This document shows positions 8,501 through 17,102 of a stretch of 64,000 nt of DNA, in pieces. The stretch comes from Flavobacteriaceae bacterium (GTDB taxonomy: Bacteria > Bacteroidota > Bacteroidia > Flavobacteriales > Flavobacteriaceae): assembly GCA_947453885.1 (NCBI GenBank), contig CANGIF010000010.1:1-64000 (forward strand), read 5' to 3'. Position 1 is the stretch's first letter. Each line of letters begins with the position of its first letter. The position numbers and the translations under genes are program-made. The notes under the pieces were generated by a model. It was given only the letters and a program-made list of their open reading frames with translations. It searched no databases and was not told the DNA's origin.

Positions 8501-10201
8501 TTAGTGTTTAATAATTATTTTCTTAGTTAAATCCTTAGCGTCGTCAACCTGTAAAAAATAAATCCCGTCAGGAATAGCAGTTGTATTGAATTCATTTGTT
8601 TCAAATAATGCTATTGTCTGTCCAAGTACTGTTGTCAATTGATATTTGTGAGGAGTACTAGTATTGTCAAATGAAATATAAAGTTTGTCATCACAAGGAT
8701 TAGGATAAACATATACTTTTGATTTTGGACTTACTGTTTGGTTTGTATTTAAAGCACAAGCTCCAACAGAATAAGTATATCCAATCTCTCCATTAGTATG
8801 ACCAGTCGAACCTGTAGTTCCAGGAATATAGGACTTAACATAATCAACTGTAACGCAGTCTGGGGTTACATTTACTTTAATATGTCCTGTTCCATCTAAT
8901 GTTACATCTGTATATGCATTTGCGTTTGCACTATAACCAAAAGTATAAGTTGCATCACTTGGCATTGGTACTTCTTGATAAACTACCCCGTTCAACTGTT
9001 CTTTTGCAAAAAGGTGGTCGTGACCTTGAAAGAATATGTCAACTCCAGTATCTACAAATACTTGATGAATTGGTTTTCCCCAGCCCGGACGGTATTGATT
9101 AAATTTGTTTTGGTTTCCATCCATACCTCCCCATTCACATCCGGAAGCGGTGCTTATTCCACCTCTACCTTGTCCGCGGGTGTGATGTGCAAAAACAAAT
9201 TTGTGTGAAGCGGTGCTGGTTTCTAATACATTTCTCATCCATTGATATTGTGTATAACCAAGAGTCCAATCCCAATTTTGAGGTTTTGATCCGTCAGCAG
9301 GTGTTGCCCCTGGATATATTTCGGTTCTATATACATCTAAAACTACAAAAAGAGCGTCGCCCCATGTCCAAGAATAATAATTCTCTGGCAAATCCATTCC
9401 GAAACCTTCTGCAAGAGTATTACCACTATAAAAGCTGTTTGGAAATGGGTTTGGGTAATAAAATTTTCGCCAATTTGTGTTCCATACTCCAATTCCATTT
9501 GGTGCCGCAGGCAAGTTGTTTGTTGCTGTTGTATAAATTCCATTTACATTCAAATAGTAATCATTTTCGGCATCATGATTTCCTAAGCATACATAAAAAG
9601 GAATTGAATGACACAGTTGACCTAAATATTGTCTGTATACTTTGTGCATAGCATCTTCGTCAGCACTTGTTGTAGTTGTTGGGGTATGGTCATCGCCAAA
9701 AATATCGCCTAATGAAAGCATAAAATCCGGATTTTCTGAGGCTTCATTTCCTAAAGTTACTTGATAAATACCCGTGTTTGAGTAGTTGCTATATAAATGT
9801 TCATCGGCTTCAACGGTAAAAGTAAATGGACTACCAGCTGGGCGTTGTGTATGAAATTTGTATTCTGGTGTTACAGTATATGTTGCAGCTCCTGTCAGTT
9901 TATATTGCATTCTATAATAGTATTGCGTGTTTGAAGATAAGTCAATTAAATCAACTTCATCAGGAACATTGATTACGTTAGTAAAGTTTGAGGTAGTGTT
10001 TGTGTAGTTTCCGCTTTGTATTCCGTATTCTAAATAATATTGAATATTTTGATCAAACAATATGCTTGCTGTAATAGAACTACTTGTAGGTCTTCCTAAT
10101 ATTATTGAATGCTGTTGAGAATGAATTTTAAACACTAAGCAAAAAAGTAGTAAAAAGGTAGCATTTCTTTTGAAATTAATTAATAAGTTTTTTGTTTTCA
10201 T
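8501..10201 (-). CDS. Secreted purple-acid-phosphatase-like metallophosphoesterase (copy B)
   Basis: The 566-residue product has a signal peptide, an N-terminal Fn3-like region, and a calcineurin-type phosphoesterase domain with ADEHLY, SLGDI, LGNHDAEND, AHHTRG and FQGHDHLF as metal ligands. A T9SS type A sorting domain follows (YPNPCDDKL; ends KKIIIKH). It is clearly paralogous to the neighbouring copy A: same order, same EWGG and RPGW(G/Y)KPI segments. The first ligand motif differs (DEH here, DPH in A), which may alter metal or substrate choice. It is the first secreted-enzyme gene after the regulatory genes of the operon. Confidence 0.87.
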   Translation of the reverse strand: MKTKNLLINFKRNATFLLLFCLVFKIHSQQHSIILGRPTSSSITASILFDQNIQYYLEYGIQSGNYTNTTSNFTNVINVPDEVDLIDLSSNTQYYYRMQYKLTGAATYTVTPEYKFHTQRPAGSPFTFTVEADEHLYSNYSNTGIYQVTLGNEASENPDFMLSLGDIFGDDHTPTTTTSADEDAMHKVYRQYLGQLCHSIPFYVCLGNHDAENDYYLNVNGIYTTATNNLPAAPNGIGVWNTNWRKFYYPNPFPNSFYSGNTLAEGFGMDLPENYYSWTWGDALFVVLDVYRTEIYPGATPADGSKPQNWDWTLGYTQYQWMRNVLETSTASHKFVFAHHTRGQGRGGISTASGCEWGGMDGNQNKFNQYRPGWGKPIHQVFVDTGVDIFFQGHDHLFAKEQLNGVVYQEVPMPSDATYTFGYSANANAYTDVTLDGTGHIKVNVTPDCVTVDYVKSYIPGTTGSTGHTNGEIGYTYSVGACALNTNQTVSPKSKVYVYPNPCDDKLYISFDNTSTPHKYQLTTVLGQTIALFETNEFNTTAIPDGIYFLQVDDAKDLTKKIIIKH

Positions 10202-10217
10202 TTATATATCGATTTTG

Positions 10218-10715
10218 TTATCTTTTGAATGGCTGATTGTCGGGTCTGAAATAATCTCGAATTTCATTTACTAAAGCTTTAAATTGCACTTGTTGTTGGG
10301 GCGTGCAAACCGATTTCAATTCTTTGGCTTGACCGTAGCGAAGCAGTTCTATTGCATATTCATCATTAGAAATTTGTTTTGCCAGTGTCATAATCTTGTT
10401 TTCATTAGTATTCTCGTTGAACATTTCTTCGTTCATGGTGTCTTTAAGCGCTTTAATTTTTTGCTTCAAGCCTATTTCTTTGTGGTAATATTTTTCTCGA
10501 ATGGTGTTGAACTGTTGCGCTTGGTTTTCATTTAGTTTCAATTCTTTTTTCAAAATGCCAGATACATCTTTATAGGTTTCATTTTTAGGAAACAGTAATG
10601 GTTGTTGGTGTGGCTTTACTTCTTTCCAAACCAAAAAAGTAATAAGTCCAATGTTGAGCAACACTAGAACAAGTACCATTCGGGTTAAGTATTTATGTTG
10701 GCTAAAAATATCCAT
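10218..10715 (-). CDS. CpxP/Spy-like periplasmic sensor, membrane anchored
   Basis: The 165-residue product has one N-terminal membrane helix (about 13-32) and a long helical periplasmic region (LKLNENQAQQF, then charged coiled-coil-like sequence) typical of the 'periplasmic heavy-metal sensor' proteins related to CpxP, Spy and CnrX. These proteins often stand beside ECF sigma and anti-sigma genes and report envelope or metal stress. No clear LTxxQ repeat is kept. Placed directly after the candidate anti-sigma gene (6 bases), it probably takes part in sensing. The ligand is unknown. Confidence 0.75.
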   Translation of the reverse strand: MDIFSQHKYLTRMVLVLVLLNIGLITFLVWKEVKPHQQPLLFPKNETYKDVSGILKKELKLNENQAQQFNTIREKYYHKEIGLKQKIKALKDTMNEEMFNENTNENKIMTLAKQISNDEYAIELLRYGQAKELKSVCTPQQQVQFKALVNEIRDYFRPDNQPFKR

Positions 10716-10721
10716 CAGTAG

Positions 10722-11012
10722 TTAGTTTGAAGTAAGTAATAGTTCTTTTGAAAGCAATTCTAAACGAGCTGTTCGAGCTGCGGTTTTTTCTGGTACTCGA
10801 ATTAATGACAAAGCAAAAAATCCAATGTTTAGAACTACAACACATGCCAAAATCAATTGATACTTGTTGGCATAATTGGTCTTCCTAGAAAGGTTACTTT
10901 GCAATTTCCTATTCAGTTGGTCGTCCCAATCGGGCGAGGGATTGAAAGAGGCTAACGTTTCAAATTCAAGAAGTTTTGCAGTTACTTTCTCGTTCAGTTC
11001 ATTTGGTTTCAT
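10722..11012 (-). CDS. Small single-TM protein, candidate anti-sigma factor
   Basis: The 96-residue product has a cytoplasmic N-terminal part of about 47 residues, with LASFNPSPDWDDQLNRKL, one membrane helix (about 48-68) and a short periplasmic tail. This size and topology, directly after an ECF sigma gene, fit the short CnrY-like or flavobacterial anti-sigma proteins. No zinc-binding HxxxCxxC motif is seen. The assignment rests on context and topology, not on a domain match. Confidence 0.6.
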   Translation of the reverse strand: MKPNELNEKVTAKLLEFETLASFNPSPDWDDQLNRKLQSNLSRKTNYANKYQLILACVVVLNIGFFALSLIRVPEKTAARTARLELLSKELLLTSN

Positions 11013-11057
11013 GGTGGTCCTTTCTATTTTTGACGATTTCTATTTTTATATCTGGCA

Positions 11058-11630
11058 CTAGTACTCGCTATTTCTTAAAATAAGTAGTACTTCTTGAGCG
11101 GTTTGTTTTTTGGCTCTATAAATTAAACTTTCAACTGCAATTGTAGAAACGTTCATAATTTCAGCAATTTCTTTATTTGAAAAACCCTCAATCTTGCTCA
11201 ATGTAAAGGCTATTCTTTGATTTTCGGGCAAATTATTCAACACTTTTTTAATTTCGTTCAGTTGTTCGTTTTCCTTTAGTTGCTTGTCGGGCATGGTGCC
11301 GCCTCCAATCCATTCGGCAAAAGCATCAATATGCAACAACCTGCCAATTGAGGTAATCCGTTTCTTTCGTTTGCGTTTTTTGATTTCGTCAAGGCATTTT
11401 GTAACGGTAATCCGATAAATCCAAGTAGCTAATTTAGCATCTCCTCTAAAAGTAGCAATGGATTGGTAAATTTCTATAAAAACTTCTTGCGAAACGTCTT
11501 CGGCATCTTGTTGGTCCAACAAAAAACGATAGCAGGTGTTGATAACGCTTTTTTTGTATTGCGCCACCAATTCGGTATAGGCATTGCTATCGCCCGCCCG
11601 TAATTGTTGCTCTAAAGTTGAATCTATCAA
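11058..11630 (-). CDS. ECF RNA polymerase sigma factor
   Basis: The 190-residue product has sigma region 2 (about 25-90: DQQDAEDVSQEVF, then ATWIYRITVTKCLDEIKKR) and region 4 (about 130-180: LPENQRIAFTLSKIEGFSNKE, then VSTIAVESLIYRAKK). It is the first gene of a nine-gene minus-strand unit with gaps of 0-45 bases, so it likely directs transcription of the whole operon, kept inactive by the small membrane protein downstream. No good TAnnTTTG housekeeping box was found upstream, which would fit autoregulation. Confidence 0.92.
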   Translation of the reverse strand: MIDSTLEQQLRAGDSNAYTELVAQYKKSVINTCYRFLLDQQDAEDVSQEVFIEIYQSIATFRGDAKLATWIYRITVTKCLDEIKKRKRKKRITSIGRLLHIDAFAEWIGGGTMPDKQLKENEQLNEIKKVLNNLPENQRIAFTLSKIEGFSNKEIAEIMNVSTIAVESLIYRAKKQTAQEVLLILRNSEY

Positions 11631-12055
11631 ATCCGAATGTTCTTTGCTTGTTTAATGGCTTTCATAGTTAAGACGATTTTATAATTGAATTCTGTTGCAA
11701 TTGCACGACTTTTTTTAATTGTACCAAAATTTATTTTAAAAAACAAGGGTAGCGATTGGGAAACTATAAGCCGAAATTTCCCATAAAGAAGTTGAATGCT
11801 ACATATCGGAAAACGGAAAATAGTTTCGCAGTTTTCTCTTTATTAATTTTTATTGAAGAATAACTATTTTCGTCTTGTTCTTAATTTAGAATGGTATTTT
11901 TTTTAAAATAGACCTATATTTTTAAAACAAAAGTCAAGTATAAGTTTTAAAAGTAAATTTTAAAAACATAACCACTTTACGTTCTTTTTGTAATACAATT
12001 TAAATGATTTCTAAATTTATTTTCTCGTAACTTTACGCTTTAAAAATATTTCAAA
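11631..12055. promoter_or_regulatory. Divergent intergenic region between sigma operon and fumarase
   Basis: 425 bases, very AT-rich, with no credible ORF. It must hold the promoters of both the sigma-factor operon and the fumarase gene. On the fumarase side the best -7 candidate is TAACTTTA shortly before the ATG, one base off TAnnTTTG. On the sigma side only imperfect boxes were found. A promoter specific to the operon's own sigma factor could be here but cannot be recognised without comparison to others. Confidence 0.4.
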
Positions 12056-13657
12056 ATGGACTTTATATATCAAGACCCGTATCCGATTGTAAAAGACGAT
12101 ACACAGTACAAAAAATTGTCTTCTGATTTCGTTACAGTGGCTCAATTTGAAAACAGAGAAATTCTAACCGTTGACCCAAAAGGCTTGGAATTGTTGGCAC
12201 AAGAAGCGATGAACGATGTGTCATTTATGTTGCGAACTGCTCATTTACAAAAACTACAAAACATCCTAAATGACCCTGAAGCTTCAGACAATGATCGATT
12301 TGTAGCCTACAATTTATTACAAAATGCTGCTGTTGCTATCGAAGGACAATTGCCTTCTTGTCAAGATACTGGAACCGCAATCGTAATGGCGAAAAAAGGA
12401 GAAAATGTTTTCACAGGAGTTGATGATGCCGAATGGTTATCGAAAGGGATCTTCAATACGTTTCAAAATAAAAATCTTCGGTATTCGCAAATTGTCCCGA
12501 TTTCAATGTTTGAAGAAAAAAATTCGGGTTCCAATCTTCCAGCACAAATAGATATTTATGCTAAAAAAGGTGCATCTTATGAGTTTTTGTTTTTAACAAA
12601 AGGTGGCGGTTCGGCAAACAAAACATTCTTGTATCAAAAAACAAAATCACTGTTGAATGAGAAATCGATGGAAGAATTTGTTCGCGAAAAAATCAAAGAT
12701 TTAGGCACTTCCGCTTGTCCGCCTTATCACTTAGCTTTGGTAATTGGAGGTACTTCTGCCGAAGCCAATTTATCGGCAGTAAAAAAAGCCTCAGCAGGAT
12801 ATTTCGATAATTTACCCACTTCTGGAAACATGGCTGGCCAAGCCTTTCGTGATTTGGAATGGGAGCAAAAAGTATTGCAATATTGCCAAGAAAGCGCCAT
12901 TGGAGCTCAGTTTGGAGGAAAATATTTTGCTCATGATGTGCGTGTTATTCGTTTGCCACGACATGCCGCTTCTTGCCCAGTAGGATTAGGCGTTTCGTGT
13001 TCTGCCGATAGAAATATCAAGGGAAAAATCACTAAAGACGGTATTTTCTTGGAACAATTGGAGGTAAATCCACAACAATTTTTACCAGCCGTGCCACCCC
13101 ATTTAGAAGCAGCCGTTGAGGTAGATTTGAATCGTCCAATGGCAGAAATTCTGGCGGAATTGTCTAAATATCCAATCAAAACTCGATTGAAATTAAACGG
13201 AACATTGATTGTAGCAAGAGATATTGCGCATGCTAAAATCAAAGAATTATTAGATGCAGGAAAACCAATGCCAGAATATTTCAAAAATCATCCCGTTTAT
13301 TATGCAGGACCAGCCAAAACACCTGACGGAATGCCATCAGGAAGTTTTGGTCCAACAACAGCTGGAAGAATGGATGTGTATGTAGATGAATTCCAAAAAG
13401 CAGGTGGAAGTATGATTATGTTGGCTAAAGGAAACCGTACTAAAGAAGTGATGGATGCTTGCAAGAAATATGGTGGATTCTATTTAGGTTCGATTGGTGG
13501 ACCAGCGGCTATTTTAGCGCAAGACAATATTTTGAAAGTGGAAGTTGTCGATTTTGAAGAATTAGGAATGGAAGCAGTTCGTAAAATCACTGTGAAGGAT
13601 TTCCCAGCATTCATTATTACCGACGACAAAGGAAACGACTTCTTTGCGAATTTATAG
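12056..13657 (+). CDS. fumA: Fumarate hydratase, class I (iron-sulfur)
   Basis: The 533-residue product matches the single-chain class I fumarase layout. The N-terminal alpha domain carries [10 protein letters not shown], then [14 protein letters not shown] and [11 protein letters not shown]; the conserved Cys residues are candidate ligands of the oxygen-sensitive 4Fe-4S cluster. The C-terminal beta domain includes GPTTAGRMD and the GGPAAILA segment. The enzyme interconverts fumarate and L-malate in the TCA cycle. Length is normal (about 530-550). The gene is transcribed alone and is followed by a long hairpin at 13666-13715. Confidence 0.95.
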   Translation: MDFIYQDPYPIVKDDTQYKKLSSDFVTVAQFENREILTVDPKGLELLAQEAMNDVSFMLRTAHLQKLQNILNDPEASDNDRFVAYNLLQNAAVAIEGQLPSCQDTGTAIVMAKKGENVFTGVDDAEWLSKGIFNTFQNKNLRYSQIVPISMFEEKNSGSNLPAQIDIYAKKGASYEFLFLTKGGGSANKTFLYQKTKSLLNEKSMEEFVREKIKDLGTSACPPYHLALVIGGTSAEANLSAVKKASAGYFDNLPTSGNMAGQAFRDLEWEQKVLQYCQESAIGAQFGGKYFAHDVRVIRLPRHAASCPVGLGVSCSADRNIKGKITKDGIFLEQLEVNPQQFLPAVPPHLEAAVEVDLNRPMAEILAELSKYPIKTRLKLNGTLIVARDIAHAKIKELLDAGKPMPEYFKNHPVYYAGPAKTPDGMPSGSFGPTTAGRMDVYVDEFQKAGGSMIMLAKGNRTKEVMDACKKYGGFYLGSIGGPAAILAQDNILKVEVVDFEELGMEAVRKITVKDFPAFIITDDKGNDFFANL

Positions 13658-13665
13658 AAAAATAT

Positions 13666-13715
13666 TAGCCACTGATTCACATATTTATTTATTAAAATCT
13701 GTGAATCAGGGGCTA
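13666..13715 (+). repeat. Long stem-loop after fumarase gene (possible dispersed repeat)
   Basis: Arms ctgattcaca (13672-13681) and tgtgaatcag (13700-13709) pair perfectly, extended by tagcc (13666-13670) with ggcta (13711-13715) across one A/G mismatch; the loop is 18 bases, AT-rich. No T-tract follows. Similar 'GCCAC-GATTCAC' palindromes recur between genes in many flavobacterial genomes, so this may be a REP-like element (recalled, not checked) that also limits read-through. Confidence 0.55.
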
Positions 13716-13729
13716 TAAAAATTAATTAT

Positions 13730-14128
13730 ATGCCTTTTACAGAAACCTTTTCAGAGTTTTATACCAAAGTAAAATCGAGTTTAGAGGACGGAACTTTTGC
13801 CAAATTAACATTAGCAAAAACTATTGGAAATGCTGAGTTGATGAACATTTATGTTCGTCCAATACTAGATAAAAATGATTTGAAATTAGAGTTAAAATTC
13901 AAATTTCAGCAAGAAGAATTATTTGAAATTCACACAATTGAAAATGCTTTTCCAAGATTGTTACCATTTATAAACAATCCGTTTTTGTCGGCAATTTTGT
14001 TTACAACAGAATTCGATTTAACGTATAAATTAAATAAAAAACGAGCGGTAACGGTAGTTGAACAATTTCCTAGTTTTGCACATGCTTCAACAGTTTTAAC
14101 AGCTTTTTATGCTGAAAATAAACTTTAA
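13730..14128 (+). CDS. Unknown protein (132 aa)
   Basis: A small soluble protein with no signal peptide, membrane segment or recognised domain. The sequence alternates charged helices with hydrophobic strands (for example KLELKFKFQQEELFEI). It lies 13 bases before the thioesterase start and is probably co-transcribed with it. Its stop overlaps a spurious upstream start for the thioesterase, which helps place the true start of that gene. No function is proposed. Confidence 0.65.
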   Translation: MPFTETFSEFYTKVKSSLEDGTFAKLTLAKTIGNAELMNIYVRPILDKNDLKLELKFKFQQEELFEIHTIENAFPRLLPFINNPFLSAILFTTEFDLTYKLNKKRAVTVVEQFPSFAHASTVLTAFYAENKL

Positions 14129-14141
14129 AAATCCTTATAAA

Positions 14142-14651
14142 ATGACCCCAAAACACCCTTCAGATTCCTTAACAGTTTTAACAGACTTGGTTTTACCTAG
14201 TGAAACCAATCCTTTAAATAATTTATTTGGTGGCGAATTACTTGCCAGAATGGATAGAGCGGCTAGTATAACTGCACAAAGACACTGTAGAAGAGTAGCA
14301 GTAACAGCATCTGTAAACCACGTTGCTTTTAACAGAGCTATTGCTTTAGGAAGCGTAGTAACTATTGAAGCCAAAGTATCCAGAAGTTTTAAATCGTCAA
14401 TGGAAATATACATCGATGTTTGGATTGAAGACCGAATGACAGGAATTAAATCAAAAGCAAATGAAGCAATCTATACTTTTGTTGCCGTAGATGAATATGG
14501 AAAACCTGTTGAAGTTCCAGCCGTTGTGCCAGAAACTGAACTTGAAAAAAGCCGTTACGAAGGTGCTTTGCGGAGAAAACAATTGAGTTTGGTTTTAGCC
14601 GGAAAAATGAACCCACACGAAGCAACCGAACTTAAAGCTTTATTCATCTAA
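14142..14651 (+). CDS. Acyl-CoA thioesterase, hotdog fold
   Basis: The ATG at 14142 (MTPKHPSDS) is preferred over one at 14109 that lies inside the preceding gene. The roughly 169-residue product carries the signature of the YciA/BACH group of hotdog thioesterases: NPLNNLFGGELLARMDRAAS near the N-terminus, then VAVTASVNHVAF and the SSMEIYIDVW strand. These enzymes hydrolyse acyl-CoA to free acid and CoA in the cytoplasm. Chain-length preference cannot be read from sequence. A terminator follows at 14651. Confidence 0.88.
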   Translation: MTPKHPSDSLTVLTDLVLPSETNPLNNLFGGELLARMDRAASITAQRHCRRVAVTASVNHVAFNRAIALGSVVTIEAKVSRSFKSSMEIYIDVWIEDRMTGIKSKANEAIYTFVAVDEYGKPVEVPAVVPETELEKSRYEGALRRKQLSLVLAGKMNPHEATELKALFI

Positions 14652-14697
14652 TCATCAAAACCCATTTTTTTGGGCTCTGATGATTGCTTTTTTTTAT
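14651..14697 (+). terminator. Intrinsic terminator after thioesterase gene
   Basis: The arms atcatca (14651-14657) and tgatgat (14678-14684) pair, with a second inner pair ccca/tggg around a T-rich loop, followed by a long T-tract (14688-14695). It separates the plus-strand thioesterase gene from the convergent tyrS gene. Confidence 0.8.
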
Positions 14698-14700
14698 TTC

Positions 14701-15996
14701 TTAATTGACTTGAATTACAAAATAGTTTTTTTTGCCTCGTTGTAACAAGACAAAACGATCGTTAATCAAATGGGATGTTGTTACTGTAAAATTTTCGTTG
14801 ATTTTTTCTTTATTAACGGAGATAGAATGTTCAGCCAAAGCTCTTCTGGCCTCTCCATTTGATTTTAAAAAGCCTGTTTTTTCATTTAAAACAGTAACAA
14901 TATCAAGTCCGTTTTCCAAATCAGTGCGTTGAATGGTTGCTTTTGGGACACCATCAAAAACCTCTAAAAAAGTTTCGGAATCCAATTGTTTCAAATCATC
15001 AGCTGTTGCATTTCCAAACAGTATAGCAGAAGCTTTTAGCGCTTTGTCTAAAGCCTCGGCATTGTGAACAAAAGTGGTAACTTCTTCCGCTAATTTTCGT
15101 TGTAAAATTCTTAAATGAGGAGCTGCTTTATGTTGCTCAATTAATAAATTGACCGTTGCTTCCTCTAAAAAAGTAAAGATTTTAATGTATTTTTCTGCAT
15201 CAACATCAGTTGTATTTAACCAAAATTGGTAGAAAGCATATACCGAAGTTTTATCAGCAGTTAGCCAAATGTTACCGCCTTCAGATTTTCCAAATTTTGA
15301 CCCATCAGCTTTTGTAATTAAAGGACAAGTCATGGCAAAAGCTTTTGCGCCTTCATTATTCATTCTTCTTACCAATTCGGTTCCGGTTGTAATGTTACCC
15401 CATTGGTCGCTGCCACCCATTTGCAACAAACAATTGTAATTTTTATGCAAATAATAAAAATCGTATCCTTGAATAAGTTGGTAGGTAAACTCTGTAAACG
15501 ACATACCTTCACCTTCACTAGACAATCTTTTTTTAACAGAATCCTTTGCCATCATGTAGTTTACAGTAATTCTTTTACCCACATCTCTAGCAAAATTAAT
15601 AAATGAAAATGATTTCATCCAATCGTAATTGTTCACTAAAACAGGTGCGTTGGATGTTGTTGCTTTAAAGTCTAAAAAGCGAGACAAAATGCTTTTTATA
15701 CCCGCTACATTTTTAGCCAATGTAGCTTCATCTAATAAATTGCGTTCGTCTGATTTTCCTGAAGGATCACCAATCATTCCAGTTGCGCCACCAATAAGAG
15801 CAATGGGTTTGTGACCAAATTTTTCAAGATGAACCAAAAGAATAATAGGTACTAAACTACCAATGTGTAACGAGTCTGATGTAGGATCAAATCCAATATA
15901 GGTAGGAGTCATTTCTTTGCAAAGTTGTTCTTCTGTACCCGGCATCATGTCGTGTACCAATCCTCTCCATTGTAATTCAGCTATAATATTTTTCAT
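14701..15996 (-). CDS. tyrS: Tyrosyl-tRNA synthetase
   Basis: The 431-residue product is a full-length bacterial class Ic TyrRS. The HIGH-type motif is LHIGS (about residue 42), the Tyr-binding GGSDQWGN segment is present, the KMSKS-type loop reads KFGKSEGG, and an S4 RNA-binding domain occupies the C-terminus (GEARRALAEHSISVN). It charges tRNA-Tyr in the cytoplasm. It is divergent from the epimerase gene; a TATCTTTG -7 box at 16013-16020 lies 17 bases before its ATG. Confidence 0.97.
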   Translation of the reverse strand: MKNIIAELQWRGLVHDMMPGTEEQLCKEMTPTYIGFDPTSDSLHIGSLVPIILLVHLEKFGHKPIALIGGATGMIGDPSGKSDERNLLDEATLAKNVAGIKSILSRFLDFKATTSNAPVLVNNYDWMKSFSFINFARDVGKRITVNYMMAKDSVKKRLSSEGEGMSFTEFTYQLIQGYDFYYLHKNYNCLLQMGGSDQWGNITTGTELVRRMNNEGAKAFAMTCPLITKADGSKFGKSEGGNIWLTADKTSVYAFYQFWLNTTDVDAEKYIKIFTFLEEATVNLLIEQHKAAPHLRILQRKLAEEVTTFVHNAEALDKALKASAILFGNATADDLKQLDSETFLEVFDGVPKATIQRTDLENGLDIVTVLNEKTGFLKSNGEARRALAEHSISVNKEKINENFTVTTSHLINDRFVLLQRGKKNYFVIQVN

Positions 15997-16012
15997 TTTT
16001 TTCCAATTTCCA

Positions 16013-16020
16013 CAAAGATA
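16013..16020 (-). promoter_or_regulatory. -7 promoter box for tyrS (TATCTTTG)
   Basis: An exact match to the Bacteroidota TAnnTTTG element on the minus strand, 16 bases upstream of the tyrS ATG. No clear TTG -33 element is seen at the usual spacing. Confidence 0.5.
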
Positions 16021-16081
16021 GATTTAATTAGAGAATTTGAAAATCTATAGGTTGAAAATTAAATAAATCCAACATTCTATT

Positions 16082-16089
16082 TATCTTTG
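16082..16089 (+). promoter_or_regulatory. -7 promoter box for epimerase gene (TATCTTTG)
   Basis: An exact TAnnTTTG match 5 bases before the ATG at 16095, which implies a very short or absent leader. A TTG lies 27 bases upstream, longer than the usual spacing. Confidence 0.45.
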
Positions 16090-16094
16090 CTTCT

Positions 16095-17102
16095 ATGGTT
16101 TTAGTAACAGGTGCTACGGGATTAGTTGGTTCACATTTATCACTTCATTTACTTGAAAAAGGCGAAGCCGTTTTAGCAACCTATAGAAATCCTAAATCGC
16201 TATCAAAAACCAAAGCATTATTTCAGTCGTATGGTAAAGTTAAGCTTTTCGACGCTCTCAATTGGATACAGGCAGATATAATAGACATTTCAGCAATGGA
16301 ACTTGTTTTTCAACAACCCATTGACGAAGTGTACCATTGCGCGGCATTAATTTCTTTTGACCCAAAAGACGAGGAACAATTGCGAAAAAGCAATATTGAA
16401 GGAACCGCAAATATTGTTAATTTTTGTTTGACTTATAAAGTTAAAAAATTGTGTTATGTTAGTTCCATTGCGGCTTTAGGAAATTTAAAAGAGAATGAAA
16501 CCGTGCTTACTGAACAATCGGAATGGAATCCAGAAAGTAACCATAGCGATTACGCAATTTCAAAATACGGTGCTGAAATGGAAATTTGGCGCGGACAGCA
16601 AGAAGGTTTAAAAGTAGTTTTGGTAAATCCAGGAGTTATTTTAGGATTCGGTTTTTTTGAACAAGCTAGCGGTGTTCTTTTTGCTAAAATTAAAAATGGC
16701 TTTCCTTTTTACACTACTGGATCAACTGGTTTTGTATCGGTTTGGGATGTTGTAAAGATTATGTATTTAGTAATGAAAAGTGACATTAATGGTGAAAGGT
16801 TTAGTGTAATTTCAGAGAACTGTACTTTTAAAGAAGTTTTGTTTAATGTAGCTGAAAACTACGGCGTTTCAAAACCTAAATTTGAAATCAGCAAAAGCAC
16901 CACGCTTTTTTTAAGTAAATTAGATTGGTTTTGGAGTATTTTTTGTTTTCAAAAAAGAACACTTTCAAGAGAGTTAGCACTTTCTTTGCATGCAAAAGAA
17001 TTGGTTTCAAATGCTAAAATAGTGGAAAAATTGGATTACTCCTTTGAACCTGTTTCAGAAACCATACGATATATAATTTCGCTAGAAAAGCAACTCGGTT
17101 AA
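16095..17102 (+). CDS. NAD-dependent epimerase/dehydratase (extended SDR)
   Basis: The 335-residue product begins with the Rossmann dinucleotide motif GATGLVGSHL and keeps the catalytic YAISK (YxxxK) with the upstream SSIAALG serine segment. It belongs to the extended short-chain dehydrogenase group (dihydroflavonol-reductase-like or sugar-epimerase-like). The substrate cannot be told from sequence. Its stop overlaps the convergent HD-domain gene by 4 bases. It is transcribed alone. Confidence 0.85.
   Translation: MVLVTGATGLVGSHLSLHLLEKGEAVLATYRNPKSLSKTKALFQSYGKVKLFDALNWIQADIIDISAMELVFQQPIDEVYHCAALISFDPKDEEQLRKSNIEGTANIVNFCLTYKVKKLCYVSSIAALGNLKENETVLTEQSEWNPESNHSDYAISKYGAEMEIWRGQQEGLKVVLVNPGVILGFGFFEQASGVLFAKIKNGFPFYTTGSTGFVSVWDVVKIMYLVMKSDINGERFSVISENCTFKEVLFNVAENYGVSKPKFEISKSTTLFLSKLDWFWSIFCFQKRTLSRELALSLHAKELVSNAKIVEKLDYSFEPVSETIRYIISLEKQLG

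Noticed and set aside
9187..9651. 154-aa open frame on the plus strand inside phosphatase copy B
   Set aside because: It is antisense to a well-supported gene with intact metal motifs, lacks any family pattern and has no promoter or ribosome-binding context.
12931..13284. 117-aa frame antisense to fumarase
   Set aside because: Fumarase motifs occupy the opposite strand throughout; no independent support.
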